Source: Saccharopolyspora erythraea (GTDB taxonomy: Bacteria > Actinomycetota > Actinomycetes > Mycobacteriales > Pseudonocardiaceae). Taken from it: a stretch of DNA of 64,000 nt. The translations under genes and the position numbers were made by a program. How positions within the stretch are numbered: the first letter of the stretch is position 1; the number at the start of each line of letters is the position of its first letter. Positions 55,684 to 63,866 of this stretch are shown piece after piece. The stretch spans positions 682,001 through 746,000 of the forward strand of contig NZ_CP054839.1 of the NCBI RefSeq assembly GCF_018141105.1, in the 5' to 3' direction. Below the pieces are notes generated by a model. That model ran no database searches. It was not told where the DNA came from and saw only the letters and a list, made by a program, of their open reading frames with translations.

Positions 55684-55979
55684 CTTCGCTCCCCTGTCGC
55701 ACACGTACCGGCGGACCTCACCCTATAGGGCGTCGTACCCCTCGCATCCCGCCTTCCAACACAGCGGCGGTGCAGCATCCCCCGAAAACCCACTCATCCC
55801 GGAGACCTGCCGGGGCCTGGGGGCGGCGAGCGCCCCAGAAACCCCTCTGAAGGTGACCCGCCAGCCCTGCTGGATGCGTCGAAAACTCCCGCGCCCCCGC
55901 TCTCAAAGTGAGACGCGATGTCAAGGCGACCACCCCGAAGCCCGCGCCCCCGCCCCAAAGGCGCACCGCCGTCAAGCCC
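55684..55979. other. Intergenic region between glpD and the ABC ATPase gene
   Basis: Roughly 300 bases. CTGGGG...CCCCAG at 55817-55838 forms a stem with one bulge and may terminate glpD. The ATPase promoter should lie nearer 55700. An 85-codon frame on the minus strand has no family resemblance and no ribosome site. Confidence 0.4.
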
Positions 55980-57560
55980 CTACGCCCAAACCCCTTCCAA
56001 CGCGCGGTTGACCAGTTCCGCCACCGACGGCCGGGCGGCTGCGCGTGCTTGCGGGTCCAGGCCGATGCGGGTTCGCCGGTCGAGGACGTCGTCGACGTCC
56101 AGGGCGCCTTCGTGGCGGACCGCCCAGAGCACTTCCGCCGCGGTCAGGCCGGGTGCGACGGTGTCGGCGAGGTCGGGGTCGAGTTCCGACAGCGCCGCCA
56201 CCCGGACCGCTTCCGTTCCGTACTTGCCGACCAGCCGCGCGTCGGCCTCGATGTCGCAGAGCTGGTGGCGTCCGGCCGCCCCGACCAACGCCACCGCCGT
56301 GGTCCGCGAGGGCCCGGCGGGCATGCCGGCGGCCTCGATGGCGGTGTCCACGGCGTCGGCGGCGGCTCTGCGGTAGGTCGTGAGCCTGCCCCCTGCGACG
56401 GTCACCACTCCATCCGGCGAGGTCAGCACGCTGTGCCTGCGAGCGAGCGGTTCCATACGCCGCCGCAGCCGCGATCCGCCGGAGCCCTCCGCCACGGCGC
56501 GCAACGCGGCGAACGAGCCGATGACGTGCGTGCGTTCCAGCGGTGTGCCGAGGAGGTCGCGGACAGCGGAGAGCAGCATGTCCACATCGGACTCGTGTGC
56601 CCCCGGCACGCTCAGGTCCGCAGGCACATCGAGCGTCTCGCCCCCGGTGGTGCCCAGGTAGGCCCGGCCGTCGGGCTGCGGCAGGAACCGCAGGAAGCCG
56701 CCGTTCGGCAAGGGCGCGATCAGCGACGTCCCGGCCAGTCCGGCCGCGTCGGCGTCCACCACCAGGTGCGCGCTGCGCTCGGCGCGCAACTGCACCTCCG
56801 GCGCGAGCACGCCTGCCCATACCCCGGTCGCGTTGACCACCGAACGGGCCCGGATGCGCAGCGACTCGCCGGAGCGCTCGTCGACCGCGTCCGCGCCGTC
56901 GCGGTGCAAGGCGGTCACCCGGACCCGGGTGAGCACGCGGGCGCCGAACCCGGCGGCGGTGCGGGCCAGCGCGATCACCAGCCTGGCATCGTCGACGAGC
57001 TGGCCGTCGAAACCGAGCAGGCCGCCCCGAAGGCCGGCCGCGCGCAGCCCGGGTACGAGCGCCAGCGCCTCTGGGGCCGAGATGCGGCGAGGGGCAGGCA
57101 GCGCGGACGACGGTGTCCGCGCCGCGCGGCGCAATGCGTCACCGGCGCGCAGACCGGCGGTCAGCAGCAGCTCAGCCCGCCGGGACGCCGACTCGTGCAG
57201 GGGGATCAGCTGCGGCATCGTCCGGACCAGGTGCGGGGCGGTGCGGGTCATCAGCACGCCGCGCTCGACCGCGCTCTCCCGCGCGGTCAGCACGTCGCCG
57301 GCGGTCAGGCTCGTCAGGTCGCCGTCGACCAGCTTGCTGGACCAGCGCGAGTTCCCCCAGGCCAGGTCCTCGGCCTCCACCAGCGCCACCGACAGCCCGC
57401 GCGCCGCGGCGTCGAGCGCGACACCGGTGCCGGTGACGCCGCCGCCGACCACCAGAACGTCCAGTTCGTCGTCAGCCACCGCCGACAGCTCCTCGGCGCG
57501 CCGCGAGGCGTTGAGGGAGGTGGCGCGCAACGATCCGGCGGGCAGCGGCGTGGTGATCAA
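55980..57560 (-). CDS. glpD: Glycerol-3-phosphate dehydrogenase (GlpD1 type)
   Basis: A 526-residue FAD enzyme with V-V-G-G-G-V-T-G-T-G near residue 37 and a C-terminal DAO_C domain. It oxidises glycerol-3-phosphate to dihydroxyacetone phosphate. The usual block W-G-T-S-S-R-S-S-K-L-x-H-G-G is altered here to W-G-N-S-R-W-S-S-K-L-V-D-G-D, so the canonical His-Gly-Gly is lost and activity may differ. The neighbours TetR and an alkyl-DHAP-synthase-like protein are the same as in mycobacterial glpD1 (Rv2249c). Confidence 0.88.
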   Translation of the reverse strand: MITTPLPAGSLRATSLNASRRAEELSAVADDELDVLVVGGGVTGTGVALDAAARGLSVALVEAEDLAWGNSRWSSKLVDGDLTSLTAGDVLTARESAVERGVLMTRTAPHLVRTMPQLIPLHESASRRAELLLTAGLRAGDALRRAARTPSSALPAPRRISAPEALALVPGLRAAGLRGGLLGFDGQLVDDARLVIALARTAAGFGARVLTRVRVTALHRDGADAVDERSGESLRIRARSVVNATGVWAGVLAPEVQLRAERSAHLVVDADAAGLAGTSLIAPLPNGGFLRFLPQPDGRAYLGTTGGETLDVPADLSVPGAHESDVDMLLSAVRDLLGTPLERTHVIGSFAALRAVAEGSGGSRLRRRMEPLARRHSVLTSPDGVVTVAGGRLTTYRRAAADAVDTAIEAAGMPAGPSRTTAVALVGAAGRHQLCDIEADARLVGKYGTEAVRVAALSELDPDLADTVAPGLTAAEVLWAVRHEGALDVDDVLDRRTRIGLDPQARAAARPSVAELVNRALEGVWA

Positions 57561-57613
57561 AACGCCTCCTCTGGTCGGCGGTGAGTGCTTGGCGGAGTAC
57601 CCGGAGTTCCGAC

Positions 57614-57721
57614 GTGCGCGACCCGCTCCGCCGGCCCGACGTCCGCGACGTGCCCCGAAGCTCTGCCGTCCGCGACGTGCCTCAGCGCCCCGCCGTCCGC
57701 GCTGCGCCCCGCCACCCCGCC
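57614..57721. repeat. 27-bp tandem repeat, four units
   Basis: Units start at 57614, 57641, 57668 and 57695. Units 2 and 3 share GTCCGCGACGTGCC; unit 4 has GTCCGCGCTGCGCC and unit 1 GTGCGCGACCCGCT. The period is 9 codons, but no convincing gene covers it. It fills most of the gap between glpD and the TetR gene. Confidence 0.75.
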
Positions 57722-57729
57722 CCGGACAG

Positions 57730-58464
57730 TCACGGCGCTTCCGGAGCTTCGGGCCGCAGCGCGGCGTCGAGCAGGTGCGCCAGCTCGTCGACCAGGGCGC
57801 CCGGGTCGACCCCCGCCTCCGCCGGTCCGGTCGAGACGACGAACGACTGCAACGTCATCAGCAGCGCCCGGCTCTGGGCGGCGGGGTCCGCGCGCCGGAT
57901 CGAGCCGTCGAGGTGGCCCTGCACGAGGTAGTCCCGCAGGAAGCGCTCCGCGGCGAGCTGGGTGCTCCCCAGCTGCTCGACGAGGTAGGGCAGCAGCAGC
58001 TCGGCGTCGGTCTCCAGGACCCTGCGCAGCAGCGGCGCCGAACGCAGCAGCCGCACGCAGCGGAGCATCGCGTTGACCAGCCGGTTTCGCGCGCTGCCGG
58101 TGCCCTCCGCGGCCCGGGCGTGGTGCAGGATCTCGGCGAACTCGGTGGTCATCAACGCCGTCACCAGGCTGTCGACGTCGGGGAAGCGGCGGTAGAGGGT
58201 CATCCGGCTGACCCGGGCCCGGCGGGCGATCTCGGCGAGCGTGCTGCGCCGCACCCCGAGGTCGAGCACGCACTCGCGGGCGGCGGTCAGCAGCTCGGCG
58301 TCCCCGACGCGGTTCGGCGCGCGGCGCAGGTGCTCGGCGCTCCGGGCGCGCTGCCGGTCGGCGCCGGGCTCGTCCGCCTCGGGAACCCGCGTCGACGCGA
58401 TCGGCGCGGACCGGACGAGGTCCGCCCGGCGAGCCGATGTTGACCTGTGACGCTCGGACGCCAT
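57730..58464 (-). CDS. TetR-family regulator (Rv2250c-like position)
   Basis: A 244-residue protein with an Arg-rich N-terminal extension of about 50 residues, then the DNA domain L-A-E-I-A-R-R-A-R-V-S-R-M-T-L-Y-R-R-F-P. The extension is unusual; a start closer to the domain is possible. The ATG at 58464 has TACAGT (58477-58472 on the minus strand) at the right distance for a leaderless message. It probably controls glpD and the divergent flavoprotein. Confidence 0.85.
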   Translation of the reverse strand: MASERHRSTSARRADLVRSAPIASTRVPEADEPGADRQRARSAEHLRRAPNRVGDAELLTAARECVLDLGVRRSTLAEIARRARVSRMTLYRRFPDVDSLVTALMTTEFAEILHHARAAEGTGSARNRLVNAMLRCVRLLRSAPLLRRVLETDAELLLPYLVEQLGSTQLAAERFLRDYLVQGHLDGSIRRADPAAQSRALLMTLQSFVVSTGPAEAGVDPGALVDELAHLLDAALRPEAPEAP

Positions 58465-58480
58465 ATGTAACACTGTACTG

Positions 58481-60130
58481 GTGAGCGAGTTGATCGACCA
58501 CACCCTGCGAGGGAGCTGGACCTCTTCGGGTGCCGCCGCCGCGCCGTTGTCGGCACACGCGCTGCGCTGGTTGCGCGACCGCATCGGCCTCGTCGAGGAG
58601 AGCACCCCGGCCGTACCGGCGTCGCTGCTCGACGTGCCGGAGAGCGCGCTCGGCGAGGCGGTCCGCGCGGAGCTGGCCGATGTGGTCGGCGAGCAGCACG
58701 TGCTCACCGAAGTCGCACCGCGTCTCGGTCGCGCGGGCGGCATGTCCTACACCGACCTCATGCGCCGCCGGACCGGTTCGGAGCTCGCGGTGCCCGACGG
58801 CGTGGTGCTGCCCGCCGATCCCGAGCAGGTGCAGCGGGTCGTCGACGTCTGCGTCCGCCACGACGTGGCGGTGGTGCCCTTCGGCGGCGGCACGTCGGTC
58901 GTCGGCGGGGTCAGCGCGCTGCGCGGCGGGAAGTCGGCGGTGATCGCGCTCGACGTGACCAGACTCGACCAGCTCGTCTCGGTCGACCCGGTGTCGCGGA
59001 TCGCCGTGTTCCAGGCGGGTGTCCGCGCGCCCGAGGCCGAGGCGGTGCTGGCTTCCCACGGCTTCACGCTGGGGCACTTCCCGCAGTCCTACGAGCGCGC
59101 GACCATCGGCGGTTTCGCCGCGACCCGTTCCGCCGGGCAGGCTTCGGCGGGCTACGGGCGCTTCGAGAGCATGGTCGAGGGTGTCCGGCTGGCCACCCCG
59201 GTGGGTGACTGGCGCCTCGGCGCGGCGCCCGCGTCGGCCGCCGGACCCGACCTGCGTCAGCTCGCGGTCGGCAGCGAGGGCGCGCTCGGCGTGATCACCG
59301 AGGTCGCGCTGCGCGTGCGCCCGGCCGCCACCGAGCGCCAGTACGAGGCGTGGGTGCTCGACGGCTGGCAGGCGGGCGCGGACGCGGTCCGCGCGCTGGC
59401 GCAGGCGCACGCGCTGGCCGACGTGACCCGGCTGTCCGATGTGGACGAGACCGAGGTGCAGCTCGAGCTGGCGGGCGGCATCAAGGCCCGCGCGCTGCAC
59501 ACCATGCTGCGGGGCAGGGGCGTCGTCGAGCCGTGCATGCTCGTGCTGGGCTGGGAGGCCGCGTCCCGCGCGGAGCTGAAGCAGCGCCGCGCGGCGACGT
59601 TGCAGGCGTTGCGCGGATTCCGCTCGGTGCGGCTGGGGCGCAAGGCGGGCGAGGCGTGGCGGGCGAACCGCTTCGCGGGACCGCGCCAGCGCGACGCGCT
59701 GCTCGACCTCGGCGTGTGCGTGGAGACCCTGGAGACCGCGACGCGCTGGTCGGCGGTCTCGGACCTGCGCAGCGCCGTGCGCTCGGCCGTGGTGCGCGCG
59801 ATCGGAGTCGACCGCAAGGCGCCGATCGTCATGTGCCACATCTCCCACGCCTACGAAACCGGGGCGTCGCTGTACTTCACCGTGCTCGCGGCCAGGGACT
59901 CCGACGACCCGATCGCCCAGTGGCAGCGGGCGAAGGTGGCCGCCAGCGAGGTGATCGCCGAGCGCGGCACCATCACCCACCACCACGCCGTCGGCGCCGA
60001 CCACATGCCCTGGCTCGGCGGGGAGATCGGCACCATCGGGGTGGACGTGCTCGCGGCGGCCAAGCGGGCGATCGACCCGACCGGAATCCTCAACCCGGGC
60101 AAGCTGATCCCGGGCCGCGAACCGGCCTGA
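58481..60130 (+). CDS. FAD-binding alkyl-DHAP synthase-like flavoprotein
   Basis: A 549-residue vanillyl-alcohol-oxidase-type flavoprotein. V-P-F-G-G-G-T-S-V-V-G-G is the FAD pyrophosphate loop, Y-G-R-F-E-S-M the next contact, and T-H-H-H-A-V-G-A-D-H the C-terminal His cluster seen in alkyl-dihydroxyacetonephosphate synthases. In animals this step makes ether lipids; the actinobacterial role is not settled. Only 16 bases separate its GTG from the TetR start. With glpD it suggests handling of DHAP-linked lipids. Confidence 0.85.
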   Translation: MSELIDHTLRGSWTSSGAAAAPLSAHALRWLRDRIGLVEESTPAVPASLLDVPESALGEAVRAELADVVGEQHVLTEVAPRLGRAGGMSYTDLMRRRTGSELAVPDGVVLPADPEQVQRVVDVCVRHDVAVVPFGGGTSVVGGVSALRGGKSAVIALDVTRLDQLVSVDPVSRIAVFQAGVRAPEAEAVLASHGFTLGHFPQSYERATIGGFAATRSAGQASAGYGRFESMVEGVRLATPVGDWRLGAAPASAAGPDLRQLAVGSEGALGVITEVALRVRPAATERQYEAWVLDGWQAGADAVRALAQAHALADVTRLSDVDETEVQLELAGGIKARALHTMLRGRGVVEPCMLVLGWEAASRAELKQRRAATLQALRGFRSVRLGRKAGEAWRANRFAGPRQRDALLDLGVCVETLETATRWSAVSDLRSAVRSAVVRAIGVDRKAPIVMCHISHAYETGASLYFTVLAARDSDDPIAQWQRAKVAASEVIAERGTITHHHAVGADHMPWLGGEIGTIGVDVLAAAKRAIDPTGILNPGKLIPGREPA

Positions 60131-60380
60131 CCGGCCCCGCCGCACTCGTCGTCGGGCTTGACCCGCGCCCGGCGTGCCGGGTCCGTGCCGTTCGCGCTCC
60201 CGGCGCGCCGTCCCACCGCTGCCGGGCCGCCACCGCGCTCTCGCGGCGCCCGCCCCGATGCCCGCGCAACCCCCACCACTGGCGTCCACGGACCCGTCCG
60301 ACAATCACCCGCCACCGGCCCGGCAAAGCCCGACCCCTTGACAGGGCCGGGACGACTCACAATACTTCCGCTGCATCGAT

Positions 60381-60398
60381 GGCCAAATCGATTTGGCC
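60381..60398. promoter_or_regulatory. 18-bp perfect palindrome upstream of the NCS2 operon
   Basis: GGCCAAATCGATTTGGCC is fully self-complementary and lies 80 bases before the permease start, in a 347-base gap that otherwise shows nothing distinctive. It has the shape of an operator for a LacI-, GntR- or TetR-like dimer. A similar sequence lies before ureA (31221). Confidence 0.6.
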
Positions 60399-60477
60399 CT
60401 GGTGATGACCTCACGGGGGCCGACACCCGCGGTCCGCGCTGCGTTGCTCCGTCAGCCCTTCCCGCAGGGAGGCCCCT

Positions 60478-61815
60478 GTGCCCGCAACACACCCCGTCGA
60501 TGAGTTCCGCCCGCTGTCCAGGCTGATCCCGTTCGGCCTGCAGCACGTCCTGGTGATGGCCGCGAGCCCCATCTCCAGCGTCTTCCTGGTCAGCAAGACC
60601 CTCGGGCTCGACCCCGACCTCACGGTCCGGCTCCTGTCGGCGACGTTCGTGCTCTCCGGCGTCGGCACCCTGGTGCAGTCGCTGGGACCGTGGAAGTTCG
60701 GCGCCCGGCTGCCGTTCGTGATGCTGCCCGGCGGCGCGCCGGTCGTGCTGTTCATCGCGATCGCCGAGGAGCACGGCCTGCCCACGGCGTCCGGCGCGGT
60801 GATCCTGACCGGCCTGTGCTACTTCGTCGCGCTGCCGCTGTTCGCCCGCCTGCTGCGCTTCTTCCCGTCGATCGTGATCGGCACGATGATCGTGATCATC
60901 GGCGTGACGCTGGTGAAGGCCGGTGGCGTGCTGGTCGTCGGCAAGCCGGGAACTCCGGGCTTCGGCGACCCGCGCAACCTCCTGCTCGGGTTCGCCACCG
61001 TCGCGTTCACCGTCCTGTGCTTCCGCTTCCTCGGCGGGGTGCTGCGCCAGCTCGCTGTCGTGTTCGGCCTGCTGGCAGGCACCGCGCTGGCCGCCTTGCT
61101 CGGCGCCGTGCACGTCGAAGGGCTCGACCGGACCGCCGTGGTGAGCCTGCCGAGCCCGCTGCCCTTCGGCCCGCCGGAGTTCGACCTGGTCGCCGCGCTG
61201 CCGCTGATGATCTTCGCGCTGGCCTCGATGGCCGAGGCGACCGGCCAGACCGTGCTCAACGGCGAGATCGTCGGCAAGGAGATCGACGTCCGCCGCGACG
61301 TGCCGAGGACGATCCGGGGCGACGCGCTGGTCTCGCTGCTCGGCGGCCTGTTCGGCACCTCGCTGATGGTCACCAGCGGCGAGAACGTCGGCATCGTGCG
61401 GGTGACCGGGGTCCGCAGCCGGTTCGTCACCGTCATCGCGGGCGTGCTGCTGGTGCTCATCGGCGTGTTCACGCCGATCGCGCACCTGGTCAACGCCGTG
61501 CCCCCGGCCGTGGTCGGCGGGACCGCGATCGTCGTGTTCGCCATCATCGCCGTGCTCGGAGTGCAGATGCTGGCCAAGGCCGACTTCGCCGACCACGCCA
61601 ACGTGGTGATCGTCGCCGTGGCGCTGTCGGCCGGGCTGCTGCCGAGCCTCCTTTCCGGCCTCTACCAGGCACTTCCGTCGAACCTCGCGATGCTGCTGGA
61701 GAGCGGGGTCGCGGTCGGCGCGTTCGTCGCCGCCGGGCTCAACCTGTTGTTCCACCACCTGCCCCGCTTCGGGGCCGCTACCGAGAAACGGGAAAATGAC
61801 CGCGCCGCAACGTGA
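60478..61815 (+). CDS. NCS2-family uracil/xanthine permease
   Basis: A 445-residue carrier of the nucleobase-ascorbate group: F-G-L-Q-H-V-L-V-M in the first helix (conserved Q-H), and E-A-T-G-Q-T-V-L-N-G-E-I-V-G-K near residue 253. It imports xanthine, urate or uracil. GTG start behind CAGGGAGG. It overlaps the amidohydrolase gene by 20 bases, which indicates that the deaminase acts on the imported base. Confidence 0.9.
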   Translation: MPATHPVDEFRPLSRLIPFGLQHVLVMAASPISSVFLVSKTLGLDPDLTVRLLSATFVLSGVGTLVQSLGPWKFGARLPFVMLPGGAPVVLFIAIAEEHGLPTASGAVILTGLCYFVALPLFARLLRFFPSIVIGTMIVIIGVTLVKAGGVLVVGKPGTPGFGDPRNLLLGFATVAFTVLCFRFLGGVLRQLAVVFGLLAGTALAALLGAVHVEGLDRTAVVSLPSPLPFGPPEFDLVAALPLMIFALASMAEATGQTVLNGEIVGKEIDVRRDVPRTIRGDALVSLLGGLFGTSLMVTSGENVGIVRVTGVRSRFVTVIAGVLLVLIGVFTPIAHLVNAVPPAVVGGTAIVVFAIIAVLGVQMLAKADFADHANVVIVAVALSAGLLPSLLSGLYQALPSNLAMLLESGVAVGAFVAAGLNLLFHHLPRFGAATEKRENDRAAT

Positions 61816-63151
61816 TCTGCTGCAAGCACGCGACCTCCTGCTGCTGCCCGAGGTGGTGCTGCTGCCTGACGGCCCGGTGCGCGACCACGCGGTGGTCGTC
61901 GCCGACGGCGTGTTCCGCGCGGTCGGCCCGGCCGCCGAGCTGGTCGAGGCGTACGCGGAGCTCGACCCGGTGCGCCTCGACGGCCACCTGCTCATGCCGG
62001 GTTTCGTGGACGCCCACCACCACTTGACGCAGAGCTTCGGCAAGGCCCTGGCGTTCGGCGAGCCGTCGGAGATCTTCCGGCGGATCTGGGTGCCGCTGGA
62101 GCAGGAGCTCGACCCGGAGTCCGCCTACGTCGCGGCCAAGCTGGCGGCCCTCGAAGCCCTGCGCGGCGGCTTCACCACCGTCGCAGAGGCGGGCACGAGG
62201 GCGCGCGTGGACGTCGGCGTGGTGGCCGACGCCGCGGCCGACGCGGGAATCCGCTGCGTGCTGGGGGAGGTGTGCTTCGAACCCGCCGACGGTGAACGCC
62301 ACCTCTCCCGCTGGGAGTCCGCCGACCTGGTCCACCCGTCGCTGGCGATCCCGATCGCGGAGGCCGCCGAGGACGAGGTGCTGCACGCGGTCTCCCGGTT
62401 GTGCGCCGAGGCCGGTGCGGTGTTCCAGATCCACGTCAACGAGCACCTGGCCTCCGTCGAGCGGTCCCTGGAGCGGCACGGCAGGCGTCCGCTGGAGCAC
62501 CTGTACGACGTCCGGGCGCTCGGTCCGCAGACGCTCGCCGCGCACGCGACCATGCTGACCCCCGGCGAGCTGCGGCTGCTCGCCGACAGCGGCGCCGCCG
62601 TCAGCTACAACCCGGTGGCCAGCGGCTGGAAGGGCAACGCGGTCGCCCCGGCCGCGCTGATGGCGGAGTCGGGCGTCCGCTTCGGGCTGGGCACCGACGG
62701 CACCCGCGGCGACGGCTTCCGCCTCACCGACGCCGCCGAGCTCGCGCAGCGGTTCGCCTTCGGCCTGCACAACGGGGACTCGTCGTGCGGTGGCGGGCTG
62801 ACATGGTTGCGGCACGCGACCGCCGGTGGCGCCGACGCGGTCGGGCTCGGGTCGGTGACCGGCACCGTCGAGGCGGGCCGGGCCGCCGACTTCCTGCTGG
62901 TCGACCTGCGGGTGCCGGAGCTGTGCCCGTCGTGGGACCTGCCGTGGGAGCTGGTCCGGCTGGCCAACCGCGACCAGATCACCGCCGTGGTGGTCGCGGG
63001 GCGGCTACGGCTGTGGCGGGGCTGGCCGGTTGACTGGGACGGCCGCGAACTGATCGAGGAGGCCGCGAAGACCGGCCGGGAGGTCGTGGCGCGAGCCCCG
63101 TTGCGCAAGATCCACCCGCTTTCCACCGGGTGCCGGGAGGAGGACGCGTGA
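61796..63151 (+). CDS. Amidohydrolase (chlorohydrolase/deaminase type)
   Basis: A 451-residue TIM-barrel metal enzyme: F-V-D-A-H-H-H-L-T-Q (first metal His pair), Q-I-H-V-N-E-H, A-A-H-A-T-M and G-L-G-T-D-G with the metal Asp. This is the TRZ/ATZ and guanine- or 8-oxoguanine-deaminase branch. Together with the NCS2 carrier, a purine or pteridine deaminase is likely, but the exact base is unknown. It overlaps the next gene by 4 bases. Confidence 0.9.
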   Translation: MTAPQRDLLQARDLLLLPEVVLLPDGPVRDHAVVVADGVFRAVGPAAELVEAYAELDPVRLDGHLLMPGFVDAHHHLTQSFGKALAFGEPSEIFRRIWVPLEQELDPESAYVAAKLAALEALRGGFTTVAEAGTRARVDVGVVADAAADAGIRCVLGEVCFEPADGERHLSRWESADLVHPSLAIPIAEAAEDEVLHAVSRLCAEAGAVFQIHVNEHLASVERSLERHGRRPLEHLYDVRALGPQTLAAHATMLTPGELRLLADSGAAVSYNPVASGWKGNAVAPAALMAESGVRFGLGTDGTRGDGFRLTDAAELAQRFAFGLHNGDSSCGGGLTWLRHATAGGADAVGLGSVTGTVEAGRAADFLLVDLRVPELCPSWDLPWELVRLANRDQITAVVVAGRLRLWRGWPVDWDGRELIEEAAKTGREVVARAPLRKIHPLSTGCREEDA

Positions 63152-63855
63152 GCATCGGTTTCCTGGTGCTCGTCGCGGTCGCCGTCACCGCGGCCGCTTT
63201 CGTGCAGGGTGCCACCGGAGTCGGGTTCGCCCTGATCGTCGCGCCGGTCGTCGGGCTGGTCGAGCCGTCGCTGCTGCCGGTCCTGCTGCTGGTGCTGATG
63301 ATTCCGCTCAACCTCTACGTCGCGGGGCGCGAGCGCGGCAGCCTGGACCGCACCGGCGCGGGCTGGATCACCGCCGGGCGCTTCGCGGGCACGTTCGGCG
63401 GGCTGTGGGTGCTGGCGGCCATCCCGCTCGCGCAGCTCAACCTGCTCGTCGGCGCCTCGACCGTGCTGGCCGCCGTGGTCACGCTGCTGGCGCCGAGCTT
63501 CAGCCCGGGGCGTGCGGCGTTCCTGACGGCGGGGGCGGTCACCGGGGTCACCGAGACCGCGACCGGGGTGGGCGGGCCGCCGCTCGCGCTGGTCTACCAG
63601 CACAGCCCGGCGCCGGTGCTGCGCTCGACGGTCGCGGTCTGCTTCCTGGCGGGCGAGCTGATCTCGGTCGCCGTGCTGCTGGCCACCGGGCGCATCCGGG
63701 CCGAGCAACTGTGGCTGGCGCTGTTGCTCCTGCCCGCGGTGGCGCTCGGCGCGCTGCTCAGCCGGTTCGTGCACCACCGGCTCGACGGCAGGCTGATGCG
63801 CCTGCTCGTGCAGGTCTTCGCGATCGTCTCCGGCGTGGTGCTGCTCTTCGCCTGA
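63148..63855 (+). CDS. TauE/SafE-family membrane exporter
   Basis: A 235-residue protein with about seven to eight membrane helices in two repeats. G-A-T-G-V-G-F-A-L-I-V-A-P in helix 1 and T-G-V-G-G-P-P-L-A-L near residue 138 are the TauE markers. Known members export sulfite, sulfoacetate or small organic anions. Here it may release a by-product of the deaminase pathway. GTG start with GGGAGGAGG. Confidence 0.85.
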   Translation: MSIGFLVLVAVAVTAAAFVQGATGVGFALIVAPVVGLVEPSLLPVLLLVLMIPLNLYVAGRERGSLDRTGAGWITAGRFAGTFGGLWVLAAIPLAQLNLLVGASTVLAAVVTLLAPSFSPGRAAFLTAGAVTGVTETATGVGGPPLALVYQHSPAPVLRSTVAVCFLAGELISVAVLLATGRIRAEQLWLALLLLPAVALGALLSRFVHHRLDGRLMRLLVQVFAIVSGVVLLFA

Positions 63856-63866
63856 GCGGGACCGCC

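Noticed and set aside
55718-55975. 85-codon frame between glpD and the ABC ATPase gene
   Set aside because: No ribosome site, no recognisable motif, and it overlaps a probable terminator.
57614-57721. Treating the 27-bp tandem repeat as a CRISPR array
   Set aside because: There are no unique spacers; units are directly adjacent, and no cas gene is present.
57557-60304. 915-codon open frame on the minus strand across the flavoprotein gene
   Set aside because: Antisense to a clear FAD enzyme and overlapping the TetR gene; no domain resemblance.
59851-62043. 730-codon open frame on the minus strand
   Set aside because: Antisense to the NCS2 permease and parts of its neighbours; low-complexity Gln/Arg/His composition.
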